Source of the DNA: Neiella holothuriorum
GTDB lineage: Bacteria > Pseudomonadota > Gammaproteobacteria > Enterobacterales > Neiellaceae
Direction of reading: 5' to 3'
NCBI RefSeq assembly: GCF_019457915.1
Contig: NZ_JAHZSS010000007.1
Coordinates: 1-64,000 of the forward strand
DNA: 64,000 bases
A program made the translations under genes and the position numbers. Below are positions 30,562-40,122 of the stretch, piece by piece; within the stretch, counting starts at the first letter, position 1, and every line of letters begins with the position of its first letter. Below the pieces are notes generated by a model. That model worked only from the letters and a program-made list of their open reading frames with translations. It had not been told where the DNA came from and did no database searches.

Positions 30562-31368
30562 ATGAATATTAAGATTAAGACCGCTGAAGAAATCGAAAAA
30601 ATGCGCATTGCTGGCCGCTTGGCGGCAGACGTGTTGGAAATGATTGAGCCACACATTAAAGCTGGTATCAGTACCGGCGAATTGGATCGCATTTGCCATG
30701 ATTACATCGTTAACGAGCAACATGCGATTCCTGCGCCTCTCGATTACCATGGCTTTCCAAAATCGATTTGTACCTCGATCAATGAAGTGGTGTGCCACGG
30801 GATCCCGGATAACAACCAAATTCTACAAGATGGCGATATCGTAAATATCGACATCACCGTAATCAAAGACGGTTACCACGGCGACACCAGCAAAATGTTC
30901 TACATCGGTGAAATATCTCCAGCCGACCGTCGCTTATGTCTCGCCACGCAAGAATTTTTGTACGAAGCCATTCGTAAAGTAAAACCCGGCACCAAGCTCG
31001 GTGAAATCGGCACCACCATTGAAAACCTGGTGAAGAAGAAAAAGAAAAGCGGTGCACGATATACCATTGTGGAAGAATACTGTGGCCACGGCATTGGCGC
31101 AGCCTTTCATGAAGATCCGCAAATCGTTCATTACAAAAATAATAGTAATGTCGAGCTAAAAGCGGGCATGTGCTTTACCATCGAGCCCATGATCAATGCC
31201 GGTCGTAAACAAACCAAGCTCGACAAGGATGACGGTTGGACGGTGTACACCATTGACGGTAAGAAAACTGCGCAATGGGAACACACCATTTTAGTCACCG
31301 AAACGGGCTGTGAGATATTAACCTTACGCAGTGACGAGACGATTGAACGCGTGCTCACGAACCGCTAA
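30562..31368 (+). CDS. map: Methionine aminopeptidase, type I
   Basis: Map (268 aa) removes the initiator Met from nascent proteins. The pita-bread fold has the five metal ligands in order: Asp in DIVNIDITV, Asp in HGDTSKMF, His in CGHGIGAAFHE, Glu in TIEPM and Glu in WEHTI. It is divergent to rpsB and 32 bases before glnD, as in E. coli. Confidence 0.97.
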   Translation: MNIKIKTAEEIEKMRIAGRLAADVLEMIEPHIKAGISTGELDRICHDYIVNEQHAIPAPLDYHGFPKSICTSINEVVCHGIPDNNQILQDGDIVNIDITVIKDGYHGDTSKMFYIGEISPADRRLCLATQEFLYEAIRKVKPGTKLGEIGTTIENLVKKKKKSGARYTIVEEYCGHGIGAAFHEDPQIVHYKNNSNVELKAGMCFTIEPMINAGRKQTKLDKDDGWTVYTIDGKKTAQWEHTILVTETGCEILTLRSDETIERVLTNR

Positions 31369-31400
31369 ACGTTCAACGCCAATAAGACAAAGAGAATCAC

Positions 31401-34034
31401 ATGCCGCAGTTTGAAGTCGATTTTAGTCAGTATCCTAAAAATGAACGCGTCAAGACCTTTAAGGCGTTGCAAGAGCAGAGCCTAGAATGGCTCGGCTCAC
31501 AATACCACCGAGGCACATCGGTGATTCACTTGGTCAGAGCTCGCAGCGTTTTTATCGATCAATTATTAAATCAACTGTGGTGGCAACTCGATTTACATGA
31601 TGTTGCTGATTTAGCACTGGTTGCCGTTGGCGGTTACGGCCGAGGCGAGCTTCACCCGCATTCCGATGTTGATTTGCTGATCTTGAGTCAGCGCCCCATC
31701 AGCACCGAAACGGAAGGTAAGCTCAGCCAGTTCATCACCAATTTGTGGGACGTGCGGCTAGAAGTTGGCCATAGCGTGCGCACGGTAAAAGACTGCTTAT
31801 CACTCGGCAAAGAAGACATCACCATTGCAACCAACCTGATGGAATCACGCTTGGTTGCCGGCGATGAAGCGCCATACCAGCTATTAGCTCACGAAGTGAA
31901 ATCGCAAAAATTCTGGCCTTCAGACACGTTTTTTAAAGCAAAAATGGCAGAGCAAGTCGCTCGCCATGAGCAATATCATGACACCGCGTACAACTTAGAG
32001 CCCAATGTTAAAGCCAACCCCGGTGGTTTACGGGATATTCAAAACATTGGCTGGGTGGTTAAAAACCATTTTGGTGCCGATGAACTGTCGCAATTGGTTG
32101 AACACGGCTTTCTAACCGTTGACGAACACGACGAGCTAGAGCAATGCCAGAAGTTTCTTTGGCAAGTTCGCTTTGTGCTGCACATGGTGACCAAGCGAGC
32201 CGAAGATCGCTTGCTGTTTGATTATCAAGCAGAGGTCGCGCGTGGATTAGGTTATTGCGACGATGGCAATCTGGCAGTTGAAAAAATGATGAAGCGGTTG
32301 TACCAAACCATTCGCCGCGTCATTGAACTTAATCAGATGCTGCTGCAGTTGTTTGCCGATGCATTTCTCGATACTTACTACTCAGCGGAAGTTACCGAAT
32401 TAGACAACGACTTTTTGATGCGAGGCGATAACATCGGCCTGCGTCATCCGAATGTTTTTCAAACTCCAGCGAATTTCATTCGCCTGTTACTGCATATTGC
32501 CGATCACAGAAATGTCACTGGCGTTTCTGCTCACGCCATTCGTCGCTTGCGAGTTAGTCGCCGACAACTGCGAGGCTACTTACAAGACGTCTCGCAATGC
32601 CGAGAGCTGTTTGTACGCTTAATGCGCCATCCAAGAGGGCCAGGCCGTCCTATCGCCATCATGCACCGCCATGGCATCCTTGCTGCCTACATGCCCGCAT
32701 GGGAACACATTGTGGGGCAGATGCAGTTTGACCTTTTCCATGCGTTTACGGTTGACGAACACACCTATCGAGTGACCAAAAACCTGTATCGCACTACCCG
32801 CTCTGAATTTGCCGAGCAATTCCCCCATGTGCGGGGTGTAATGGCCCAAATTGAAGAGCCCGATTTACTGTTTTTAGCCGCACTGTTCCATGATATTGCC
32901 AAAGGCCGCGGCGGCGATCACTCTGAGTTAGGCGCCGAAGATGCTATCGAATTCTGTAAGCATCACGGCTATAACCAACGCCAATCAGAGCTCGTTGCTT
33001 GGTTAGTTAAAAAACACCTGTTGATGTCTGTTACCGCGCAAAAGCGCGACATTCAAGATCCCCAAGTCGTATCATCTTTCGCCCAAAAAATTGGTACGCA
33101 GACGCGACTTAAATACTTGTATTGCTTAACCATTGCCGACATCCGAGCTACCAATGACAATCTTTGGAATGGTTGGAAAGGAGCGCTACTGCGCGAACTT
33201 TATAAGGGCACTCATCACGCCTTGGTCGAGGGATTCGAGCAAAATGTAGATATTGCCGGCCACATTGAAGACACCCAAAGCAAAGCAATGGCCATGTTGG
33301 ATGAAAACATGGAACGCGAGCAGGTCGACTTGTTATGGCAGCGCTTCAAGCCTGAATATTTTGTACGCCATACTCCCGAACAAGTTGCTTGGCACACCAT
33401 GAGGATCATTGCTCACGGTGACAGTAGCGAACCATTATTAGCATTGTCTGAAATTGCCGATCGCGATAGCTCCGAGCTGTTTATTCACACCCGCGATAAA
33501 TCCGAGCTGTTTTTACACACGGTTCATGTGTTGGATCGCAAAAACCTCGATGTCTATGACGCACAAATCCTCAATACCAAAGACGGCATGACAATGGACA
33601 CCTTCGTGGTGCTTGAGCGCGACGGCAGCCCTTTGGCCGGCCAAGCTCGTATCAATGAAGTCATCGACGCACTGGCAAAAAGCCTGAAACACGATCTCTC
33701 CGACAACAACCCTGCTCCTAAATTGTCGCGTCAGTTGAAGAATTTTAACGTCCAGCCTAAGGTTAAATTCATCCCGAGTGAGAAGCCCAACCGCACTATG
33801 CTGGAGCTGATTGCATTAGATCGCCCCGGTTTATTGGCTGATGTTGCCACCTTGTTCCACGACATGAACATCAGTCTGCACTCAGCCAAGATTTCAACCG
33901 TGGGTGAACGAGCAGAAGATTTCTTTAGCTTGTCGACCAAGCGAGGCGAAGCGCTTGATGAAGCAACCAAGGCCCAACTTAAATGTCGTCTGACCAAAGA
34001 AGCGGCATTAGAAGATGAAACGGTGTGCCAATAA
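31401..34034 (+). CDS. glnD: Bifunctional uridylyltransferase/uridylyl-removing enzyme GlnD
   Basis: GlnD (877 aa) senses glutamine and uridylylates or deuridylylates PII protein. The nucleotidyltransferase motif GGYGRGELHPHSDVDLL is at about residues 78-94. The HD domain has FHDIAKGRGGDHSELG near residue 495. Two ACT domains occupy about 690-870, the second starting with MLELIALDRPGLLADV. All catalytic motifs look intact. It lies between map and the dapD-like gene. Confidence 0.97.
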   Translation: MPQFEVDFSQYPKNERVKTFKALQEQSLEWLGSQYHRGTSVIHLVRARSVFIDQLLNQLWWQLDLHDVADLALVAVGGYGRGELHPHSDVDLLILSQRPISTETEGKLSQFITNLWDVRLEVGHSVRTVKDCLSLGKEDITIATNLMESRLVAGDEAPYQLLAHEVKSQKFWPSDTFFKAKMAEQVARHEQYHDTAYNLEPNVKANPGGLRDIQNIGWVVKNHFGADELSQLVEHGFLTVDEHDELEQCQKFLWQVRFVLHMVTKRAEDRLLFDYQAEVARGLGYCDDGNLAVEKMMKRLYQTIRRVIELNQMLLQLFADAFLDTYYSAEVTELDNDFLMRGDNIGLRHPNVFQTPANFIRLLLHIADHRNVTGVSAHAIRRLRVSRRQLRGYLQDVSQCRELFVRLMRHPRGPGRPIAIMHRHGILAAYMPAWEHIVGQMQFDLFHAFTVDEHTYRVTKNLYRTTRSEFAEQFPHVRGVMAQIEEPDLLFLAALFHDIAKGRGGDHSELGAEDAIEFCKHHGYNQRQSELVAWLVKKHLLMSVTAQKRDIQDPQVVSSFAQKIGTQTRLKYLYCLTIADIRATNDNLWNGWKGALLRELYKGTHHALVEGFEQNVDIAGHIEDTQSKAMAMLDENMEREQVDLLWQRFKPEYFVRHTPEQVAWHTMRIIAHGDSSEPLLALSEIADRDSSELFIHTRDKSELFLHTVHVLDRKNLDVYDAQILNTKDGMTMDTFVVLERDGSPLAGQARINEVIDALAKSLKHDLSDNNPAPKLSRQLKNFNVQPKVKFIPSEKPNRTMLELIALDRPGLLADVATLFHDMNISLHSAKISTVGERAEDFFSLSTKRGEALDEATKAQLKCRLTKEAALEDETVCQ

Positions 34035-34065
34035 GCACTACGTTAATCACTAAATTGGAGACATG

Positions 34066-34839
34066 ATGACCGAGTTGCAAGTCATCATCGAAGCCGCATT
34101 TGAACGGCGACACGAGTTTACCCCCACCTGTTCTGAACAACAGGTGCGTGACGCCGTTAAACAAACCCTTACCCTGCTCTCCCAAGGGCAACTCCGCGTT
34201 GCCGAAAAATTTGCCGGTGAATGGGTCGTTCATCAATGGGTCAAAAAAGCCATTCTTTTGTCTGCACCGTTGAATGACACCCTGCGGGCTGACGATAGCA
34301 GTCGTCGCCATTTGGATAATACCCCCACAACATTCGCCAACCATAGCCACCAAAGCGCTTATATCGCCCCAAATACCAGTATCCAACCATCGTTCGTGGA
34401 TGCAGGCGCCTACATTGATGAACACACCCAATTTGGCGCTTGGTCTTCGGTTGGCTCATGTGCGCAAATAGGCAAAAACGTGCACCTCGCAAGCGGCGTT
34501 ATAATAGGCGGCATGCTGGAGCCTCTGCAGGCCACCCCAACCATAATTGAAGACTCTTGCTATATCGGCTCCCGCTCAGTGATTGAAGATGGCGTCGTAG
34601 TTGAACAAGGCTGTGTCATTTCAAGTGGTGTTGTCATCAGCCAAAGCACTCGCATCTTTAATCGAGAAACGAATGAAATCTACCACGGCCGAGTGCCCGC
34701 AGGCTCAGTGGTAGTGCCAGGCAGCCTGCTGGCCCCATGCAGTAAATACAGCTTAGATGCTGCAATCATCGTAAAAACTGTAGATGCAGAAACCAAAGCC
34801 AAAGTCGGTATTAGCGCCCTTTTGCGTCTAGCCGTCTGA
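34066..34839 (+). CDS. Degenerate E. coli-type DapD (tetrahydrodipicolinate N-succinyltransferase homolog)
   Basis: This 257-aa hexapeptide-repeat acyltransferase is clearly derived from E. coli-type DapD: LQVIIEAAFERR, WVVHQWVKKAILL, VGSCAQIGKNVHL, LEPLQATPTIIED and GRVPAGSVVVPG all align. It has a 17-residue deletion between TFAN and SAYIAPN that removes the segment with substrate ligand Arg104 of the 274-aa enzymes. Asp141 (in VDTW) is replaced by Gly (FGAW), and Glu189 (ARSEV) by Val (SRSVI). The reading frame and CoA-binding region are intact. It keeps the ancestral place after glnD. It may be a pseudo-enzyme or act on another acceptor. An intact DapD of another subfamily is at 37485-38384. 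ATG 34066 is best spaced from GGAG. Confidence 0.85.
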   Translation: MTELQVIIEAAFERRHEFTPTCSEQQVRDAVKQTLTLLSQGQLRVAEKFAGEWVVHQWVKKAILLSAPLNDTLRADDSSRRHLDNTPTTFANHSHQSAYIAPNTSIQPSFVDAGAYIDEHTQFGAWSSVGSCAQIGKNVHLASGVIIGGMLEPLQATPTIIEDSCYIGSRSVIEDGVVVEQGCVISSGVVISQSTRIFNRETNEIYHGRVPAGSVVVPGSLLAPCSKYSLDAAIIVKTVDAETKAKVGISALLRLAV

Positions 34840-35041
34840 TAGCCCAACCTATCGCAACCTAAGCCAGCAGCCATAACAGCGGACTCATGCAGCTCCGGCA
34901 GCAACGTTTAGCTCATACCAATCACCTGTTTTCACAAAGAATATTCGTCGATATCACACAAAACCGTCAATTTTTTGTTGGCATCTTATTTGCTTATGCC
35001 AAGCGCTCGTCTTTTTTCCCTATTTGTAGTAAGGATACCTA

Positions 35042-37165
35042 ATGCGCCTATTAAGCAGCACCTTCATTGCGCTACCACTGCTTTTCCTATTCGGCTGTGG
35101 AGGGGGCTCTTCTAGCTCCAGTGGAACAGAAACCTCTCCTCCTAGCACCGAACCAACTATTTATACCCTTACAGTTCAAGGCATTGCGGCTGACTCCATA
35201 TTAAGCGATGCAGACGTTACCCTCTTTATCGATAATGACAAATTCGTCACAACAACCATTTCCGACGGTTCATTTTCTCTTGAAATTGAATATGAAGAGG
35301 GTGATTACGATGGCGATGAATTTATGACACTGCATGTTGAAGGCAGTGGCTCTCAGTCCCATATTGAGCGTTATAGCCACCTTGGAACGCTTGCCACCCT
35401 GAATTCTCTAGCAGGTAGCGACGATTTGTTGCAACAAGAGCAATTAAGTCGCCTCGCACCAACAAACGTAACAACAGCTCTATACCTGCTGAGCTTGGAA
35501 AGCGGAGTTACCATTACCGATGATGACTCACTCGCTGCGGCAGAAGCCTCGATCAATGCCCAAACCCTTGCCAATATCGCTTCATTTATCAAAGTATTGA
35601 GTGACAACATTGATTACATTCCAAGCAATAAAACAGCTGTCGATAAGCTATCTGGAAATGATGGTGTTCAAAGCGCTATGGCAGAATATCTAGCCGATAT
35701 TGATGAATTAGACAGCGACGGACAAATCACAGAAAATTTCGCAGATGCAATGAATCAAGCACTTGCCGATACCATTAGTTCATCCTATGTCATTCAACCT
35801 ATTACAGAGGCGGAAGCTGTTGGCACTCATGTCAGTACTCTGCCGGTAACCGAGGGCTGGGTTGCGAAATCACAAGGTAGCGACGTATTCACGCTCAACA
35901 GTGATGGCAGCGGCTCAATCAACGTTCAGTATTACGAAGACGATGCCATTGATAGTGCAGCAACAAATCAATTGGTGCAGTGGAGTATTAGCGAAAACGG
36001 CGTCTTAGCCTTAAACAGTTATAGCGATGTCATATCAACAGCCGTGGAATACCACGACACGTTGTCAATTGGCTATTACTGGGGCTCCGATGTCGTAAAC
36101 CAATTGTTTAACGACAACTTTGAAGGTGGCAATTTTAATGTCACAACCCAATATGCTGATCCGCAAATCATTAAGCTGGCGGACGGAAAAGTAGTCATTC
36201 ACTACAGTGTCGAAAAGATCCTCGACCCGACGTCTTATGACGCCGATTGGGAAGGAGAGTACCCGACATATGACGAAAGCTATATGGAAGTGCGCACATG
36301 GCACCAAGGTATTGAGCCCGCCGAACTCTGGGCGAGTGAGCCAATCGGTAGCTGGGTGCTACCAACTGTCTCTGAATACAAAGACTGGAAAGCTACAGAA
36401 TCAGCATCCTTCCTTGTCCCCCAAGTCGTTGAGCTGTCGGATAATTATAGCGTGCTCGATAGCGATGGAAGCTCAATTGGTAAGTGGAGCTACGATAATG
36501 GTTCCGTTTTACTGGAGCTTAAAAGTGACTGGGATATAACAATACAGCCATTCGCACAAGCCGATGGCCTATTCAGTGCAGTATTAACGGTCACCAAGAA
36601 TGATTACCAGTTGTCTCAGGTGCAGTGGATCGCTGAGAACTTACCCGGCAGCGCGTCACTCGCAGACGATTTAGTCCAAGAGTTACCCATGACACTCGCG
36701 GTTTGGACCGAAACCTGGTTAGCATCAACAACGGATGATGCCGAATCATTCTTTGAATCTATCTCAGGGTATGAATTGACCGAGGGCGGCACAGTTAGCC
36801 AAATAGCTGGCTACAGTGACTATTCGGTAGAGTCTGGTACCGAAGAGGCGATCTACCTGAAAACATCGCCGCGCATGGCAAACTGGCAAGCGCTTGATGA
36901 CAATAGCTGGTTGCTGTTTGGCGATACAGATTTCTCAGACGAGCTAAATTTAAGCCAAGAGCGTAGCTGGCAGCAAGTTGCCACACGTTCTGATGGCAGT
37001 CATATCGTGCTCGAACACGGCTATTATCAGTACTCTGGGGATGATGCGGACCAATACCAAAGTGGCTACTACATCCTGCCTCGGTTGAATGTGGTTAGCC
37101 CTTATGACCTGTCGACCTATGAAGAAGAGTACCAATACAGCATCGAGCAAGGTTACCTTTGGTAG
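35042..37165 (+). CDS. Large secreted lipoprotein of unknown function
   Basis: This 707-aa protein has a type II signal peptide with lipobox LFGC (Cys19), followed by a Gly/Ser/Thr-rich linker, so it should be lipid-anchored, probably in the outer membrane. Residues 40-105 look like a small beta-sandwich of the carboxypeptidase-regulatory or big-domain kind (LTVQGIAADSILSDADVTLF). The rest is acidic and rich in Trp, Tyr and Ser, with recurring segments in which a conserved Trp follows an ISENG or SYDNG turn. No catalytic motif is recognised. AAGGA precedes the ATG. It is monocistronic, with small hairpins at 37206-37228 and 37237-37275 downstream. Confidence 0.75.
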   Translation: MRLLSSTFIALPLLFLFGCGGGSSSSSGTETSPPSTEPTIYTLTVQGIAADSILSDADVTLFIDNDKFVTTTISDGSFSLEIEYEEGDYDGDEFMTLHVEGSGSQSHIERYSHLGTLATLNSLAGSDDLLQQEQLSRLAPTNVTTALYLLSLESGVTITDDDSLAAAEASINAQTLANIASFIKVLSDNIDYIPSNKTAVDKLSGNDGVQSAMAEYLADIDELDSDGQITENFADAMNQALADTISSSYVIQPITEAEAVGTHVSTLPVTEGWVAKSQGSDVFTLNSDGSGSINVQYYEDDAIDSAATNQLVQWSISENGVLALNSYSDVISTAVEYHDTLSIGYYWGSDVVNQLFNDNFEGGNFNVTTQYADPQIIKLADGKVVIHYSVEKILDPTSYDADWEGEYPTYDESYMEVRTWHQGIEPAELWASEPIGSWVLPTVSEYKDWKATESASFLVPQVVELSDNYSVLDSDGSSIGKWSYDNGSVLLELKSDWDITIQPFAQADGLFSAVLTVTKNDYQLSQVQWIAENLPGSASLADDLVQELPMTLAVWTETWLASTTDDAESFFESISGYELTEGGTVSQIAGYSDYSVESGTEEAIYLKTSPRMANWQALDDNSWLLFGDTDFSDELNLSQERSWQQVATRSDGSHIVLEHGYYQYSGDDADQYQSGYYILPRLNVVSPYDLSTYEEEYQYSIEQGYLW

Positions 37166-37421
37166 CAACTTGCTCATTGCTTGATGGCGAAACATAACAC
37201 CATGAAAGTGGGTATTAACAATACCACTTGACGATATAACGCTGGTGACTGATCAAAAACGGATCATTCACCAGCGCCATCTATTCAGATACAGCCATAC
37301 GCGATTCAATGCTTGTTTAAGTAGCCCCGCAATTGAAAATTGCTTACCTTTTAGCGATGAACACGCCGTTGGTATCATGGCTAAAAGAGCCTCTCCCGAT
37401 AATAAAAATTACTGTGTGAAC

Positions 37422-37452
37422 AAAAAAATCGCCTCCAAAGGAAGCGATTTTA
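37422..37452 (-). terminator. Terminator of the Pseudomonas-type dapD
   Basis: AAATCGCCTCC pairs with GGAAGCGATTT with one mismatch. On the minus strand it is followed by seven T, about 33 bases beyond the dapD stop codon. The 37166-37421 gap has no supportable gene. Confidence 0.85.
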
Positions 37453-37484
37453 TCAACGATCGAAAGTTGCAATAATGCGAACGG

Positions 37485-38384
37485 TTAATCGTTGCTATGC
37501 AGGGCTGAATTCAATCCACCCCAAGAGTTTCCATCAGTGGTCACCGCTTGCACTTCACCGGTTTGACTATGGCGACGGAACAACAATTTAGATTCGCCCG
37601 TTAGTTCGCGAGCAGACACAATCGAGCCATCAGGCAGTTTCACTTTAGTTCCGGCGGTCAGGTAAAGCCCAGACTCCACAATACAATCGTCGCCCAAAGA
37701 AATACCTAAACCAGCATTGGCACCTAACAGGTTACGTTGCCCCATAGAAATTACTTGCTTACCACCACCCGAAAGCGTGCCCATAATGGAAGCGCCACCA
37801 CCGATGTCAGTATCTTCAGCAACCACAACACCGGCACTAATACGGCCTTCAACCATGGAGTTGCCCAGGGTGCCCGCATTGAAGTTGACAAAACCTTCAT
37901 GCATGACGGTTGTACCAGAAGCAAGGTGCGCGCCTAAGCGAACACGATCCGCATCACCGATACGAACCCCTTCTGGGATCACGTAGTCAGTCATGCGTGG
38001 AAATTTATCAATAGACGTAACACTAAATTGCAGTGCTTCTTCGGCAATGGCTTCGCGTAAGTTCTCTACTTCGGCTGGCAACACGGGCCCGGCAGAGGTC
38101 CAAGCAACGTTGGTTAGCAAACCAAACACGCCGTCTAAGTTAATTTCGTGCGGACGATACGCGCACTCAGAGATAAGATGCAGGCGCAGGTAAGCTTCTT
38201 CTGCAGATTGAGGCGCATCGTCAACTGAAGCAATCTCTACCGTGACAAAATCACCTTTGATGATGCCTGCTTTTGCCGCTAAACAGTTACGTGCAATTTC
38301 TTTGTTTGATTTTGGGAACCACACATCCAAAGTTGCACCGGTTTTAGCATCGCTATAACGGTGACCAATACGCTTGATTGTCAT
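37485..38384 (-). CDS. dapD: 2,3,4,5-tetrahydropyridine-2,6-dicarboxylate N-succinyltransferase, Pseudomonas-type
   Basis: This 299-aa DapD belongs to the second subfamily (about 344 aa in P. aeruginosa), which transfers succinyl from succinyl-CoA to tetrahydrodipicolinate in diaminopimelate and lysine synthesis. The helix motifs MTDYVIPEGVRI, TTVMHEGFVNFNAGT, EGRISAGVVV, MGTLSGGGK and LLGANAGLGI are conserved with that enzyme. The N-terminal domain is about 45 residues shorter than in P. aeruginosa. It is monocistronic and probably supplies the activity lost by the glnD-linked homolog. Confidence 0.93.
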   Translation of the reverse strand: MTIKRIGHRYSDAKTGATLDVWFPKSNKEIARNCLAAKAGIIKGDFVTVEIASVDDAPQSAEEAYLRLHLISECAYRPHEINLDGVFGLLTNVAWTSAGPVLPAEVENLREAIAEEALQFSVTSIDKFPRMTDYVIPEGVRIGDADRVRLGAHLASGTTVMHEGFVNFNAGTLGNSMVEGRISAGVVVAEDTDIGGGASIMGTLSGGGKQVISMGQRNLLGANAGLGISLGDDCIVESGLYLTAGTKVKLPDGSIVSARELTGESKLLFRRHSQTGEVQAVTTDGNSWGGLNSALHSND

Positions 38385-38776
38385 AATGCTACTCTTCTAT
38401 CCATCAGTTTGAAAAATCAGCGCAGTAGTATAACGCCTAATCGCTAAGTTTTAATCGAAACTTTACGAAACTAGCCCTATCGAACGAGAAAATTGAACTC
38501 CCCTGCTTGCGTTAATGCAATGCAGACGCTTCATCAAACTTTTGATGAGGCAACAGTAAAATCATCAACGGCCAACAACGTAAAGATGATCCTGCACCCA
38601 CGCAAGCAAGTTACCGATTCATCACCATAATGTTGCCAACTCGCTAAAGTCGACTAACGTTTGGTCACGAAAACTATTTTGAATCAATATTGGATTATTT
38701 ACTCTAACTATTTGAATGCGCAGCGGCGAACAGTCGCTACACTCGTTCGTTTCACATCACACACTTGAGGTATCTC
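38385..38776. other. Divergent promoter region of dapD and acuI
   Basis: This 392-base gap has no gene and should hold the two outward promoters. One perfect inverted repeat stands out: TCATCAAA (38531-38538), CT, TTTGATGA (38541-38548). It could be an operator, but no known regulator is assigned. Confidence 0.4.
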
Positions 38777-39757
38777 ATGTTCAACGCGTTAGTCATTTTG
38801 CAAGAGAATGAACAACAACGGGTAGCCATTGAACAATTGTCAGAAGAGCAGTTGCCAGAGGGCGATGTAACGGTTCAAGTCAGCTATAGCTCCATCAACT
38901 ACAAAGATGGTTTGGCCATTACCGGTACAGGTAAAATTGTTCGCTCATTCCCTATGGTACCGGGTATTGATTTTGTCGGTACGGTACTTGAATCCGACTC
39001 AGCAGATTACCAACCTGGCGATCAAGTCATTTTAACTGGCTGGGGAGTTGGTGAGCGCCACTGGGGTGGACTTGCAGAAAAAGCCCGCGTGAAAAGTAAA
39101 TGGCTGGTGCCGTTGCCAGCGAACTTAACGCCAGAACAAACCATGATCATCGGTACTGCGGGTCTCACCGCGATGCTATGTGTGATGGCCCTAGAGCATA
39201 ACCAAGTGGATAAAAGCATCGGCGATATTCTTGTAACCGGAGCTTCAGGTGGTGTTGGCTCAACTGCGGTGGCATTGCTCAGTGCATTAGGCTATTCCGT
39301 TGCCGCCGTGACCGGTCGTCCTGAAAATGCCGACTACCTGACCAAACTGGGCGCAAGCCAAATCGTTGACCGAAGCGAATTAGCCGAGCGCGCAAAACCT
39401 TTAGATCAACAACGTTGGGCCGGTGTAATTGATACCGCAGGCGGCAATATTCTAGCCAATGCACTATCGCAAACCCACTACAATGGCACTGTAGCAGCCT
39501 GCGGTTTAGCGGCAGATTACAAATTGCCGACGTCGGTCATGCCGTTTATTTTGCGTAACGTAACGCTTGCGGGGGTGGATTCTGTCATGTGCCCAACAGC
39601 AAAGCGTCAGGAAGCGTGGCGCCGACTTGCAGAGCTATTACCAGCAGAATTTTATCAGCAAGCCAGCGAGCAAATTAGCTTAGCGCAAGTACCACAATGG
39701 GCCGACAAGATTGTTGCTGGCAAAGTGACCGGGCGCACTTTAGTCAAGTTGAACTAA
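38777..39757 (+). CDS. acuI: Acrylyl-CoA reductase (AcuI/YhdH family)
   Basis: This 326-aa zinc-independent medium-chain reductase reduces acryloyl-CoA to propanoyl-CoA with NADPH. It detoxifies acrylate and is used by marine bacteria that degrade DMSP. SSINYKDGLAITGTGKIVR near the N-terminus and the Rossmann motif VTGASGGVGSTAV (about residues 154-166) are typical. The ATG at 38777 follows GAGG by 6 bases; a TTG four codons earlier overlaps that site and is rejected. It converges on an ArsR gene 15 bases away. Confidence 0.9.
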   Translation: MFNALVILQENEQQRVAIEQLSEEQLPEGDVTVQVSYSSINYKDGLAITGTGKIVRSFPMVPGIDFVGTVLESDSADYQPGDQVILTGWGVGERHWGGLAEKARVKSKWLVPLPANLTPEQTMIIGTAGLTAMLCVMALEHNQVDKSIGDILVTGASGGVGSTAVALLSALGYSVAAVTGRPENADYLTKLGASQIVDRSELAERAKPLDQQRWAGVIDTAGGNILANALSQTHYNGTVAACGLAADYKLPTSVMPFILRNVTLAGVDSVMCPTAKRQEAWRRLAELLPAEFYQQASEQISLAQVPQWADKIVAGKVTGRTLVKLN

Positions 39758-39772
39758 CGGCAGCAGTAGCCA

Positions 39773-40063
39773 TTACGGCTTGCTTGGCGATGCCAGATCG
39801 GCCGAAACAAACTGGGCCAGAGCATCGAGCGTGGGCCGGTTTGGCCAACAAAACAACTGTCGGCCTTCACGCCGCTGGGTTAGCAACCCAGCGGTAACCA
39901 ATACTGATATATGATGTGATAACGACGAGTCAGCTACTTTGAATTGTTTCGCCAAAGTACCAACGGCAACACCTTGCTGATTTTGCAGCAGGTATTTCAC
40001 AATATCGAGCCGAAGCGGATGACCTAGCTCTTTTAACAGCTTGGCTGCTGCGTACGTATTCAC
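39773..40063 (-). CDS. ArsR-family winged-helix regulator
   Basis: A 96-aa HTH regulator: LGHPLRLDIVKYLLQNQQGVAV and LAKQFKVADSSLSHHISVL form the ArsR winged helix. No metal-binding Cys pair (ELCVC) is present, and its single Cys (QLFCW) is in the wing, so metal sensing is unlikely. It starts with GTG. The target is unknown, possibly its own promoter or the neighbouring acuI. Confidence 0.8.
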   Translation of the reverse strand: MNTYAAAKLLKELGHPLRLDIVKYLLQNQQGVAVGTLAKQFKVADSSLSHHISVLVTAGLLTQRREGRQLFCWPNRPTLDALAQFVSADLASPSKP

Positions 40064-40122
40064 CGCCAGTTCTCGCCCTTAATTAAATCTGGCGGCATCA
40101 TAACATGCTCAAAGCATTGCGT

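Noticed and set aside
34352-34361. AAAGCGCTTA, resembling a LacI-type half palindrome
   Set aside because: It lies inside the dapD-like coding sequence and lacks the flanking CTTG and promoter setting.
37245-37475. Plus-strand open frame of 76 codons
   Set aside because: No ribosome site, no family resemblance, and it runs through the dapD terminator.
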